From positions 124,001 to 188,000 of IMG/VR virus record IMGVR_UViG_3300007511_000001: 64,000 bases of DNA; one strand, 5' to 3'. Position 1 is the stretch's first letter; every line of letters starts with the position of its first letter. The translations under genes were made by a program, and so were the position numbers. Shown one piece after another: positions 15,591 through 24,754 of the stretch. The notes beneath the pieces were generated by a model. That model was not told the origin of the DNA. It saw nothing but the letters and a program-made list of their open reading frames with translations, and ran no database searches. This DNA is from a virus.

Positions 15591-15974
15591 TTAACTTTCC
15601 CTCGCGCTTGGTGGTATGTTTGCTTTGTTTGTGTAGCTAAGTATCCTTGCTTTGCTTGCAAATGTATGCAAATCACAGCACGTAAATAGCATAGTCGGAG
15701 GTAATGTTTTTGGGTCTATTTGGTCCCGTTCTTTTTTTGTCTGTGCCCTGTCAGCTACAAACACAGCACATAAACCACCAAGAGTGGTCCCGATATTGGC
15801 CCTGTAAAAATATTTACAAGTGCCACATACCTTTTTTATAAGGTGGTTAGGAAGTGGACTTTCTCCGTTTTCGGTTGTGGGTTTAGATACAAATTCATCT
15901 TTTTTATCTTTGCCAGTATGCTTTATATCATCTAAGAAATCTCCAAAATCGGAATAATCGTTTCCTACCCCCAT
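15591..15974 (-). CDS. Cys-containing hypothetical protein
   Basis: 127 residues. An acidic N-terminus is followed by CGTCKYFYR, GLCAVF and TCCDLHTF, a Cys spacing suggesting a metal site (zinc or iron-sulfur) similar to small phage proteins of unknown function. It overlaps the deformylase gene by 10 bases and ends one base before the nuclease-like gene. No activity can be assigned. Confidence 0.55.
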   Translation of the reverse strand: MGVGNDYSDFGDFLDDIKHTGKDKKDEFVSKPTTENGESPLPNHLIKKVCGTCKYFYRANIGTTLGGLCAVFVADRAQTKKERDQIDPKTLPPTMLFTCCDLHTFASKARILSYTNKANIPPSARES

Positions 15975-16405
15975 CTATTTGCTCTCCTATCTTTGATAGT
16001 TAAGCCATTTAGATGATCAACCTCATGCTGTAAGACAAGGGCTTCAAGTTCTTTGGCATTCCTTTGGCCTCTGATGTCATCAACTATTTTGATTCTTTTG
16101 TATCTTTTTGTGTTATATCTTCTGTCTAAGGACAAACATCCTTCGTTTTCAACGACGTATTGGTTTGCTTTCCTAAGTATTACAGGATTTACTAAAGGAT
16201 AGTTAATACCACCTGGAAGTCTTATGATGGCTACCTTAAAGGGTAAGCCCACCTGAGGAGCTGCTAATCCGTATCCTTTATCTTTTAGTTCCTCTTTTTC
16301 CCAATGTTCTTCCAGTAGTGCTATGATTTCTTTTGCCTTTTCTTCGCTGACTTCTTGTATATCTGTCGTTAGTAAGCCGTGTGGAAGAACTTTGACTGCT
16401 TTCAT
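15965..16405 (-). CDS. def: Peptide deformylase
   Basis: Removes the formyl group from new proteins. All three family motifs are present: GYGLAAPQVG at 45-54, EGCLSL with C91, and QHEVDHLNG with the metal-binding HEVDH at 128-132. At about 146 residues it is a short form without a C-terminal extension, as in phages. The ATG at 16405 forms a TGATG junction with the helicase stop; the TTG one codon upstream is less likely. Phage deformylases are thought to help turnover of photosystem or other host proteins or to replace host activity; here only the enzyme is clear. Confidence 0.93.
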   Translation of the reverse strand: MKAVKVLPHGLLTTDIQEVSEEKAKEIIALLEEHWEKEELKDKGYGLAAPQVGLPFKVAIIRLPGGINYPLVNPVILRKANQYVVENEGCLSLDRRYNTKRYKRIKIVDDIRGQRNAKELEALVLQHEVDHLNGLTIKDRRANRWG

Positions 16406-17868
16406 CAATCAGTGCCTTTCAAATTTTTGAGTATTTTTGATCTACGGACAGCTTGTCCCCTTAATAGATCTATTCTTCGATCTACAAAATCTATAATAAT
16501 GGGGTGTTTATCCACTGTAGCGGCCTTACGCATTAAACGGCCTGCAGATTGCCTTATTTTAATGGTAGATTTAATAGGCGCGCACAATAATCCAACCTCT
16601 AACGTGGGTACATCCAGTCCCGTTGAGAATAATCCGTATGTAGATATTATAATGCGAAGATCCCCTTTACGCAAGCGATCTATCACTTTTTTTCGATGTA
16701 TTTTCGAAGCCTTTGATTTTAATACATCTACACGAACATCTCCCAACGATTTTGCTAATCTTTCTTTTGTGGCCTTTGGTATTGGGGCTATTAAAACATC
16801 CGATCCTGGTATCTTTTCGTGCAGCAGCAGGCATTGTACTATTCTTGAACATAGTAAAACAGTTTGCTCTTTTGGATAAAAATTTAGTTCTTCTATGATT
16901 AAGTCATTTCTTTCTTCGTCCTCTGATAGATCAGTTATCATATCTTGATAATCAGTTGTTGTAGTCAACGGATAATAGTAATCCGTATTTATTGATTTAT
17001 AAGTGGGGTAGAGTAGAACGTCATCTAATTCATCTAGTGGAACTTCATGTATCTTTGGTCCTGTTGCCCAATTTATTAAATCGCTTAGTCCATCGTCTCG
17101 TTTAAGCGTAGCACTAAATCCAAATTTATACTTTGTTTTTAATGTATTCATTACATCAAAGTATGTGGTGGCAGATACAATATGCACTTCATCTACAATT
17201 ACCTGGCCGAAAAATTTATTACAGGCATTAATTGTCTTTTTATCAAATCTATGCAGTGTTTGAAAAGTGGCAATAGATATTGGCCTAAATTCGCATTTAC
17301 CTTCTGCCATAAGTCCTATGTGCTCATCTGGTATATTTGTAAATTTTTTAATTTGTGCTATAAATTGTTGCGCTAACTCAATTCTGTTTACTACAACTAA
17401 AGTAGCTACTTTTCGTTGTGTTAGCATATTTACCATTACAAGAGTTTTCCCAGAACCTGTCATAGCTTGAACAACACCCATAGTTCTGTCTCCGATGCTG
17501 ATCATAGCATCATGTTGGTACTTTCGTAGGGTGCCAGTGAATTTGTACTTGCCTAATGTTTCTTTTGCTAAATCTATGCCCTCCGCCCTAGCATCTGCAA
17601 ACACTGGTTTTATATTAGCCATTTTTGTAAGCTCTAACAGGCGTTGAGTATACCCTACTGGTATGGAAACTTCTGATGAGCCTAAATGCCACATATATGT
17701 TAAATTTTTTTGTATTCCATAGTTAGGAAGATTTAATTTTTGTTTATTTATATATTGTGGATTTGTTATAGTTAATTCTTTTTCTAATATGGATATTACC
17801 GCTCTTTCTTCTTTGTTTTTACGATCATACTTAATATTAGTAGTTTCTTGTACTATTACGAACATCAT
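16405..17868 (-). CDS. SF2 DNA helicase, UvsW-like
   Basis: 487 residues. An N-terminal substrate-recognition region precedes Walker A TGSGKT (137-142), motif Ia, DEVH (226-229), SATLKRDDG (motif III) and a second RecA lobe with STYGLFSTGLDVP and QSAGRLMR (motifs V and VI). This is the layout of UvsW and related branch-migration helicases used for recombination-dependent replication. It begins with ATGATG after AAAGGAA and overlaps the glycosyltransferase stop by four bases. Confidence 0.88.
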   Translation of the reverse strand: MMFVIVQETTNIKYDRKNKEERAVISILEKELTITNPQYINKQKLNLPNYGIQKNLTYMWHLGSSEVSIPVGYTQRLLELTKMANIKPVFADARAEGIDLAKETLGKYKFTGTLRKYQHDAMISIGDRTMGVVQAMTGSGKTLVMVNMLTQRKVATLVVVNRIELAQQFIAQIKKFTNIPDEHIGLMAEGKCEFRPISIATFQTLHRFDKKTINACNKFFGQVIVDEVHIVSATTYFDVMNTLKTKYKFGFSATLKRDDGLSDLINWATGPKIHEVPLDELDDVLLYPTYKSINTDYYYPLTTTTDYQDMITDLSEDEERNDLIIEELNFYPKEQTVLLCSRIVQCLLLHEKIPGSDVLIAPIPKATKERLAKSLGDVRVDVLKSKASKIHRKKVIDRLRKGDLRIIISTYGLFSTGLDVPTLEVGLLCAPIKSTIKIRQSAGRLMRKAATVDKHPIIIDFVDRRIDLLRGQAVRRSKILKNLKGTD

Positions 17869-18410
17869 TTCCTTTCTTTTGCTACATAATGCGAGCCTGC
17901 CACTATTGGGCTATAATGTGTTTTTATTTTACTAATTGTTTTGTTGTGTGCTATTGCCATAAACGGTATTCTCTCAAAGTGTAATCCAGCTGGCTCTATT
18001 ATTCTTCCTTTTTCCTCATATGCTGAATATATGAGATGTGATCCTGTTGTATATATAGTTGTAAATAAATTAAAAATAGTTAGTAATCTATCTTTAGCCA
18101 TTGTGTCTCTTGGACTTAAATAAGCCACTATTGAAGCCCTTGCTTTTTTTCTAGCAAAGTTTCTCACCTCTGTTGGGCTAACTCCTCCCGGGTGTTTAAA
18201 AGCTAAAAAATCGAAAGGTCTATAAGCTACTACCTTACGCTTCCAGTCTTCTATTTTACTATCTGTTTGTCCCCTGTCAACCGTGTTCTCATTTATTAAA
18301 ATTACCTCATACTCAAAGTCACGATAACCTTCCTGGTTAGCTACACTTTCTAAACTTTGGTCCAGGTAATTGTAAAAATTAGAACCTATCATAATTACAC
18401 TGATATCCAT
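17865..18410 (-). CDS. GT2-family glycosyltransferase-like protein
   Basis: Start chosen at the ATG at 18410 because GGGAG precedes it; the longer frame runs into the divergent promoter region. The 181-residue product begins DISVIMIGSNFYNYLDQSLES and continues YEVILINEN, the nucleotide-binding start of GT2 enzymes, then a stretch with LSPRDT in the place of the usual DxD. It is shorter than usual GT2 enzymes (about 220-300 residues), so it may be a minimal or altered transferase. First gene of the leftward operon. Confidence 0.65.
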   Translation of the reverse strand: MDISVIMIGSNFYNYLDQSLESVANQEGYRDFEYEVILINENTVDRGQTDSKIEDWKRKVVAYRPFDFLAFKHPGGVSPTEVRNFARKKARASIVAYLSPRDTMAKDRLLTIFNLFTTIYTTGSHLIYSAYEEKGRIIEPAGLHFERIPFMAIAHNKTISKIKTHYSPIVAGSHYVAKERK

Positions 18411-18452
18411 TTTACTCCCGCTAAAAATCGAAGGTACATTGCCTTGTATAAT

Positions 18453-18462
18453 TCTTATACCA
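18453..18462. promoter_or_regulatory. Recurrent intergenic motif, partial copy 2
   Basis: TCTTATACCA, ten bases matching the core of the 15-bp motif, in the divergent region between the leftward and rightward operons. On the minus strand it gives TGGTATAAG, which could be an extended -10 element for the leftward genes; on the plus strand it ends five bases before the -35 box of the virion-gene promoter. Confidence 0.5.
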
Positions 18463-18466
18463 CATA

Positions 18467-18495
18467 TTGACAGAAAATTTGCTCTATCGTATACT
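18467..18495 (+). promoter_or_regulatory. Strong sigma-70-type promoter for the virion genes
   Basis: TTGACA, a 17-base spacer and TATACT (one mismatch to TATAAT). A transcript would start near 18502 and run into the tail chaperone gene, whose AGAGG site lies just before the ATG. No other equally strong promoter is seen until 40153, so it may drive over 20 kb of virion genes. Confidence 0.85.
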
Positions 18496-18530
18496 TTAAA
18501 GGACAGTAAAACTTTAATAAAGAGGAAATT

Positions 18531-18947
18531 ATGCCCGACAAAAAAACCGAACAACCAGTAGTTGACCTAAAACTAACAGACGCACAAATCCAAGAGCATT
18601 TGGAAAATCTTGTTTTTAAATTTAGCACTGAGTACAGTTTTGAACTTTTTGATAAAACTTCGGTAAAGATATCTAACCTAAACAACAGTAATCAACTTAC
18701 AGTAGAAGATGAAATGCAGGCAATAAAGGGTTCACCCGCCTTTACCGTGCATAAATACCAAATTAAAATACTCAGCCATACTTTAAAATCTTATGGCGAA
18801 GAGAAATTTGATACCCCAGAGGCTGCTTTAGAATTTATAACCAAACTTCCAAGCTCTGTGCTAGATATAATTATATCATACCAGAATACTTTTGAAAAGG
18901 TTATCCATGATGCAGCTAAAGATAAGCATTTTAAAAATTTATCCTAA
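18531..18947 (+). CDS. Tail assembly chaperone, short form (gpG-like)
   Basis: 138 residues, AGAGG before the ATG. There is no strong sequence family match, but position (directly before the tape measure), size and a built-in -1 frameshift signal identify it as the short form of the paired tail chaperones that coat the tape measure during tail assembly. A fraction of ribosomes should slip at 18935-18941 and continue into the next frame, giving a protein of about 246 residues. Without slippage, translation ends at TAA four bases after the slip site. Confidence 0.75.
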   Translation: MPDKKTEQPVVDLKLTDAQIQEHLENLVFKFSTEYSFELFDKTSVKISNLNNSNQLTVEDEMQAIKGSPAFTVHKYQIKILSHTLKSYGEEKFDTPEAALEFITKLPSSVLDIIISYQNTFEKVIHDAAKDKHFKNLS

Positions 18948-18989
18948 GCCCTATTAATCGGCTTCGCGCTGAAATGATGATTAATGGGG
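18935..18989 (+). other. Programmed -1 ribosomal frameshift signal
   Basis: The slippery heptamer A AAT TTA is in the zero frame at 18935-18941. After a seven-base spacer an 11-bp stem forms between 18949-18959 (CCCTATTAATC) and 18979-18989 (GATTAATGGGG, one G-U pair). The -1 frame has a stop at 18932-18934 and is open from exactly the slip site on to 19270. This matches the classic X XXY YYZ plus downstream structure design. Confidence 0.85.
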
Positions 18990-19270
18990 CGGATGTAGCT
19001 AAGATTATGCGCACCCCAACCGAGCTTGCTCTATTGATGTTTTATGCGTCCAAAGAGAGGCAACATTTTTTAGAAACAGAACTAAAATATAGATCCGTTT
19101 TAATGAACCCTGAAGATGACGAAGCCCGAACTAGTTTTAACCAATTACTAAGCGATTACTGGGATTCTATAGATCCCACACGAAAAAAAGAAAGAGTTTC
19201 TTTTGCAGACAAGATAAAAGAATTCGACAATAAATTCAAAGATAAACCAATTGTGTTTAAACAAGAATAA
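18935..19270 (+). CDS. Tail assembly chaperone, frameshift extension (gpT-like)
   Basis: This -1 frame is open from the slip site. Its first ATG is at 18974, but there is no Shine-Dalgarno site there, so it is best read as the C-terminal extension of the chaperone, adding about 109 residues (through DVAKIMRTPTELALLMFYASKERQ). In long-tailed phages the extended form recruits tube subunits while the common part binds the tape measure. It ends five bases before the tape measure start. Independent initiation at 18974 (98 aa) is possible but weakly supported. Confidence 0.75.
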   Translation, partial: KFILSPINRLRAEMMINGADVAKIMRTPTELALLMFYASKERQHFLETELKYRSVLMNPEDDEARTSFNQLLSDYWDSIDPTRKKERVSFADKIKEFDNKFKDKPIVFKQE

Positions 19271-19275
19271 GTACT

Positions 19276-22200
19276 ATGCCTAAATCTCCATTTAATTTTT
19301 ACGATAATGAATATATTCAATCTGCTATGGGGCAAGAAGCTTCCAGTCCCTTAAATTTCCATATGCAAGATCGTATACCGCATCATGTGTATTACGCGGA
19401 AACCTTTGGCGATAGGACGCGGGAAGCGCCCGGGTATTATGGCGGTATAACAAAAGACTCCATACGTTACAATGACGTCTATACCAGCACAGCTGGAGCA
19501 ACTACTGCATTTGAAGCTGCGTTTGGATCTGCCTTTGGTTTAGCCGGTGCAGGAGTTGGATCATTTTTAGGACCGGCTACTGGTCCAGGAGCCTTTGTAG
19601 CTCCTTTAGTAGGAGCCGGTATAGGAGATACCATAGGGCGTGGTATAGGATCTTTTATAGGCAATACTATAGGAGCTGCTCACCAGGATGAGTTAAATAG
19701 TATTAATTATATATTCCAAAGCACAAAAGGCATAGCAGGAGGAGGCCTGGATTGGGGGGAATCTACAGCTGCTGCCAGCAATTTAAGGGGTTGGGCACGT
19801 AGTTCTTACGAAACTAGCAGGTTAACCGGAGGGGTTGAAGGTCTTGGCGAGCTAATGGGAGAACTGACTAGTGTCGGTGCCTTTAATGATGTTACTTCTG
19901 CTGACCAATATGTTCAAAAAGTAAAAGATGAGATAGGAGCACTCAAGCAATTACAATCTAGATTACGTGCATCTAAGGAAGAGATTCTCGGGTTTATGGG
20001 CGAATCATATTCTATGGGCATAAACGCTAGTGATTTAACAGACGGAGCGCTTTCCAGGGGCGTGCTAGAGGTAGGTGCTGCTATGGGGTTTGAATCTACT
20101 CAACTAGCTCAAGCAGGTTTATCAGCTGGCGGCATAATGGCTAACGCAGGAATATCGGCATCCAATGCTTTTGGTGCTGGTGTAACTTCTATGATTCATA
20201 GCCAGGCTTTATATAATAGTTTAGGCTCTGCTGACCAAAGAATAATAGCTATGGGCGGCGGGGTTGAGGCTATGGCAGCAGGCAATGTTCGCCAAGGTAT
20301 GAATTTCATGCAAAGTGATATGGGCCAAATGGCTATGGCTGCTATGGTTGCCGGTGGTTTAAATACAAGCCAAATGGCTAATATGAGTTTTGCGGGAATA
20401 ATGGAAGCGGGTAGTCCGACATTTACAGATCCTCTGTCCAGAGCAACCTTTACTGGCTTACAGCGCGAATTAATAGGAGCTATGAACCCACTAGTTATGG
20501 ATCAACTAGAAGGTCGCATGAGTGTTGATCGTGCCAGAGAGGATCTTATGTTAGATCAAAATCAGTCGATATCCAATGCTGCACTTAGGGGTTGGTTCGT
20601 AAATTATGCAGGATATACTTATCAATCGGCTGCAGAGGCTGCTCTAAAAATGGGCATGGATTCTTATGATTATGCTGCATCTGCTGATAGAGCTGCTAGA
20701 TATGCTCCTTCAACTTCGCATAGTAGAACATCTAGATTAGCACTTAATACAGAAAGAGCTACTGGAGCTGTTGTTGGTTTCCTATCAGATCTTTGGGGAG
20801 AAATTGCTGATCCGATTCGTTCAGATTGGGAAGCTGCTGGGGAGGGTATTTTAGCTGATGTTTCTTCTTTTGTTGGTGGAACTGGAAGAATAAGTAACAG
20901 ACTTATTGGCAGGGACGAGGCTATACGACTTCCGGACTATGCTCTAGACCAACTTGAAGATTGGGATAACGCGGCAGCCGCGGGAGAACTTGCGGATATG
21001 CTTTCGACTGTTGGTAGTGTTAGAGGTTCTAGTGATTATGGGTATAGAAAAGATATTTCATGGACATCCAGCTATCGCCTAAATGCCAGTCAGCGAGAAG
21101 TGGCACAGACTCATGCTATGAACAGAAATGCCACAAAATGGATGGGCCGTGCTATTGCCCGCGGGGCTTTAAGGCATGAGCATTTTGACAGCGCTGAAGC
21201 TTATGAATCTCAAATAGATTTATTTGAAGAGGTAGCAGCCGGAGTCCAGCAGGAATATACTGGTGAAATGGATTTAGATTTATTAAAACAGATAAGCGGG
21301 GCTGGGCTATCTGGCATGACATTTTCCGCTGCCTCCCAAAAGTGGGCTAGAATAAGAGGAAATAATATGACGGTGGCAGAAGCAGCAAGCGAACTATATT
21401 ATGCAGGGGACAACGGAAGTGATACAGCGCGCGGTTTAGCGGGACGCAGAGAATTTACTCCAGACTATTGGAGACCTTTAAAAGGTATTGGGAATACTAT
21501 AGAAGATTATGAAGAAGAATACGAGGGCATAGTAGGCCGGGTAAATGCTGAAGGTAAAAGATTATTTGGTGGCGGCGGACTCGCCGGCACCTCCGGAGAT
21601 TGGTCTTGGTTTTCGCAAAGAAAATTCTTTAAAGCAATTGAATCCGTTTATGGGGATAAATATACATTAAAAGATGTAGAAATGGATAGAATTTTTGAAG
21701 AACTTAGAGACACCGAAAACATTAGTGTAGAGGATTGGGATGAAGATTATGGCGAGCTACGCAATAGATATACAGCTATGCAAGTAGGAACAATGGAGGA
21801 CAGGGAAAGAGCTCGCAATAATAATCTTATAATGACTGCCGGCTCAGCGTTATCTAACCTTAGAAAAGGATCCCTTAGTAGTGGCGTTATGCGAGGGATG
21901 GTTAGCTCTTACGATGAACATGTAGGCGGTGTGAATGCGCGGCTTAGAGGTATATTACAAGCTACCGGCGTGCGAGGCGCTCTAGGAGCTGCCGTAAGTG
22001 GGGGAATGGATGAAATGTTAGATCTTACGGGAGCGATATCAAAGGCTTCAGAATTAGCAGATGAAGCTGGATTAGGCCCACAATTAGGAACATTCCTAGT
22101 TAGAGAAGCCGGCGTTATGGCTAATCCTTATCTACGCGAAGGCGTGCGGGCACAAATTTCTACCAGAAATAGCGGATATAGCCTTGAAGACCAGGAAGCG

Positions 22201-22485
22201 GCGGCTAGTCATGCCTTTTCTGCAGCAGCTAGTTCAGAGCAGAGAGAATTGGCGGCAGGGGTAGAGGCAGATACCAAAGCATTATATGCCATGATGAATA
22301 GTACTTCTACCTTCATACATAATGTAGATCCTAAAATTACTACAGAAGAAGAGATGAAGGAGTATTTGAGCGAAGGTGATACCCCAAGAAAAACACTAGA
22401 TTCAAATATTATGCAGCAATTCACTCTACAAAGAATACATGAAGTTTTAAATACCAGATTGCCACATTATCCACATTATGAGTAA
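19276..22485 (+). CDS. Tail tape measure protein
   Basis: 1069 residues. It follows the frameshifting chaperones, is the longest virion gene in the block, and has a Gly/Ala-rich hydrophobic stretch at about 70-140 (FLGPATGPGAFVAPLVGAG) and a second one near 260-370, with helical regions between, as expected for tape measures that also insert in the host membrane. By the usual 0.15 nm per residue, a tail of roughly 160 nm would follow. No muralytic domain is seen. It overlaps the hub gene by eight bases. Confidence 0.8.
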   Translation: MPKSPFNFYDNEYIQSAMGQEASSPLNFHMQDRIPHHVYYAETFGDRTREAPGYYGGITKDSIRYNDVYTSTAGATTAFEAAFGSAFGLAGAGVGSFLGPATGPGAFVAPLVGAGIGDTIGRGIGSFIGNTIGAAHQDELNSINYIFQSTKGIAGGGLDWGESTAAASNLRGWARSSYETSRLTGGVEGLGELMGELTSVGAFNDVTSADQYVQKVKDEIGALKQLQSRLRASKEEILGFMGESYSMGINASDLTDGALSRGVLEVGAAMGFESTQLAQAGLSAGGIMANAGISASNAFGAGVTSMIHSQALYNSLGSADQRIIAMGGGVEAMAAGNVRQGMNFMQSDMGQMAMAAMVAGGLNTSQMANMSFAGIMEAGSPTFTDPLSRATFTGLQRELIGAMNPLVMDQLEGRMSVDRAREDLMLDQNQSISNAALRGWFVNYAGYTYQSAAEAALKMGMDSYDYAASADRAARYAPSTSHSRTSRLALNTERATGAVVGFLSDLWGEIADPIRSDWEAAGEGILADVSSFVGGTGRISNRLIGRDEAIRLPDYALDQLEDWDNAAAAGELADMLSTVGSVRGSSDYGYRKDISWTSSYRLNASQREVAQTHAMNRNATKWMGRAIARGALRHEHFDSAEAYESQIDLFEEVAAGVQQEYTGEMDLDLLKQISGAGLSGMTFSAASQKWARIRGNNMTVAEAASELYYAGDNGSDTARGLAGRREFTPDYWRPLKGIGNTIEDYEEEYEGIVGRVNAEGKRLFGGGGLAGTSGDWSWFSQRKFFKAIESVYGDKYTLKDVEMDRIFEELRDTENISVEDWDEDYGELRNRYTAMQVGTMEDRERARNNNLIMTAGSALSNLRKGSLSSGVMRGMVSSYDEHVGGVNARLRGILQATGVRGALGAAVSGGMDEMLDLTGAISKASELADEAGLGPQLGTFLVREAGVMANPYLREGVRAQISTRNSGYSLEDQEAAASHAFSAAASSEQRELAAGVEADTKALYAMMNSTSTFIHNVDPKITTEEEMKEYLSEGDTPRKTLDSNIMQQFTLQRIHEVLNTRLPHYPHYE

Positions 22486-24754
22486 ATTAGTAAAAGCAAA
22501 AGTTTATTTAGAAGGAATACAAGTTCCTTTTACCAGAGTACAAATAGTAGAAAGAGAAAATGCTCCGCCTACGTGTTCCATTAACTTTTCAACTAACGAT
22601 CGTTTTTTAAATTTATTACCTAAAACAGTGTGTCACGTTTTTTATTATCATAACGGTGCTTATAGGCTAATATATACAGGGGAATTAACTTCTGTAGGTT
22701 TTCAAAAAACGACAGGTAGTAGAAGTGTAAACGCTAACTTCGTCGGGTTTACTACAAACTGGAGAGATTTTGTAATGGGGGTAGCGGGCTTTGGGGGAGA
22801 GAATCGTCGCGAGATGACGGATTTTTATCTAATACGAGGTTTGCCAGAAGTTCCCAGCAGTAAGAACGAAGATCTATTTTTCCAAAAAGCCGAAGCACAG
22901 AATTTAGACAAAGACGAACAACCGCACGGAGGAGAATCCTCAGTTCCGGACTATGTTGCTCAGGGTTGGCATTTTACTAAACGGGCACAGAAAAATTCAT
23001 TTTTTGACTTAGTTTATAACAAGCTTTTAGACCTGGCAATAACTAGAGAATATGATTCAGACGGCAATGAAATACTAGGACCATACAATTATACAGTTCC
23101 AAATTTATTAGAAGCCTTGTTTAGAAATTTAAATGATTTTGTCGTATCTTCTAACCCATACTATAATATTTTAAACAAGAGATCTAAATTATGGGAACGA
23201 GTCTATACTATAAAAAATAGTAACGCCGATGAAATCTTTACTAGACTGATAACTTTCAATAATAGTCCATTCCGAGGACACCTTAGAAGTTTAGCGGGTG
23301 TCAATAGTTTTAGCACTGTTTTGCAAGGGATATTAGACTACTTCTTATATAGCATCGCGGAAATAGGTGCGCCAATTTCATATGAAAATGGAAATAAATT
23401 TAAAAATATTATACTAAAACCTGACCTCAGTTATGCACTGCCTATAAAATGCAATGTAATTTATCCGGACGATATTTCTACTCTAAGTTTTTCTAGAAAT
23501 TTTGAAAATGAACCAACTAGAATGTCTGCTACATTGGCTCCACAAATATTAAAACGAGGAACTGACCCGGCAATAGCTGACTTCATGTTTATGGTTCCAA
23601 AGATTTGGGTTGATGAAGAAATAAAACCTAATATATGGCTTGAAGAAGAATATTTCGAATATAAGTCTATTGGTGCTTGGGCAGCTCATTTTCCACAGGA
23701 AGAATCAAAAACTGTTTCTTACCCTGCAGCAGGTCTTAGTTATAGAGAGCTATTGTCTGGTATGCGCGCTGTTAAAACCGGGTACCCGTCTTCTGTAGAG
23801 CTGGCATTTGTTGGCGCTGTATTTCCTACAGACCCGGAAGGCAACCAAGATGATTTCTTTTTTGTAGAAGCGGAAGGCGTTCACAGTCCATTTTTAGATA
23901 AATTAAATAAAAAAGGCAAAAGTAAAGAAGAATACCATGAGCGTGGCTTACTATCCACAGAAGAAATAGAAGAATACATGGTAAAGGTTCTAGAGGCTAG
24001 ATTTTATAATGCAAAATTTAGTGCAAGACGCGCAGCTGTATCCACGAGTTATAATCCTAATAGATTGGTTGGCTTTCCTTCTCTTGTAATAGGTGAAGAA
24101 AAACTATCATCATTGGTGGGACTGGTCACGGGTATTACATCCACAATAGATGCTAATGGAAATGCCACGCAAGATTTAACTTTGGATAAAGTTAGAATTA
24201 TAGACGAGCAAACTGAACTTGACACCACATACGAATCTAGAGCCCTGCGGGATTTATTACCACACTTTGACTATTTTTATGACTCTAGCTATATGCCAGC
24301 TAAAATAGGTACTGAACTATATAATGAAATAATGGCTTATGACGATTCGGACAAAGATGGAAGTATATATGAATTTGCTACTCCTGGCATAACCAATAGT
24401 AGTTATCTTGGAGTTTCCAATATAACTTATAGCGCTATTTTACATTTAAAAGCTATTCTAAAGAATAGTAATGACAGGGAGCGTAGACAATTTATAAATA
24501 TAAATACATCAAGAAATATACCAAGTGAATCAGAGACGTGGAAGTTTTTAGGGGCTGACAGCGCTGTTTCCTTAGACCATGAAAACAACACGCACTCTAT
24601 AAAAGATTTAGCTGGTAAAGAATTCGAAGAGAGTGAGCTATGGGATGCAATAATAGATGACCCCGAAGGCAAAGGTACCAGGAAACTGTTTGTGAAAGAG
24701 CGACAAGAAGTCGTGCAAGAAATAATGATATCTAATAATGTGGAGTTAGGATAA
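22478..24754 (+). CDS. Probable baseplate hub / tail hub protein
   Basis: 758 residues. The N-terminal beta-rich region (KVYLEGIQVPFTRVQIVERENAPPT split over residues 6-31, then YRLIYTGELTSVGF) resembles the first tube-like domain of hub proteins (gp27/gpD type), and the position right after the tape measure is the normal hub position. An internal region of about 150-330 is unique. It forms an ATG overlap with the next gene. Assignment rests on position and overall pattern rather than a firm family match. Confidence 0.6.
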   Translation: MSKLVKAKVYLEGIQVPFTRVQIVERENAPPTCSINFSTNDRFLNLLPKTVCHVFYYHNGAYRLIYTGELTSVGFQKTTGSRSVNANFVGFTTNWRDFVMGVAGFGGENRREMTDFYLIRGLPEVPSSKNEDLFFQKAEAQNLDKDEQPHGGESSVPDYVAQGWHFTKRAQKNSFFDLVYNKLLDLAITREYDSDGNEILGPYNYTVPNLLEALFRNLNDFVVSSNPYYNILNKRSKLWERVYTIKNSNADEIFTRLITFNNSPFRGHLRSLAGVNSFSTVLQGILDYFLYSIAEIGAPISYENGNKFKNIILKPDLSYALPIKCNVIYPDDISTLSFSRNFENEPTRMSATLAPQILKRGTDPAIADFMFMVPKIWVDEEIKPNIWLEEEYFEYKSIGAWAAHFPQEESKTVSYPAAGLSYRELLSGMRAVKTGYPSSVELAFVGAVFPTDPEGNQDDFFFVEAEGVHSPFLDKLNKKGKSKEEYHERGLLSTEEIEEYMVKVLEARFYNAKFSARRAAVSTSYNPNRLVGFPSLVIGEEKLSSLVGLVTGITSTIDANGNATQDLTLDKVRIIDEQTELDTTYESRALRDLLPHFDYFYDSSYMPAKIGTELYNEIMAYDDSDKDGSIYEFATPGITNSSYLGVSNITYSAILHLKAILKNSNDRERRQFININTSRNIPSESETWKFLGADSAVSLDHENNTHSIKDLAGKEFEESELWDAIIDDPEGKGTRKLFVKERQEVVQEIMISNNVELG

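Noticed and set aside
18974-19270. Independent small gene starting at the ATG at 18974
   Set aside because: No Shine-Dalgarno site, and the frame is open back to a perfect -1 slippery site, so it is annotated as a frameshift extension.
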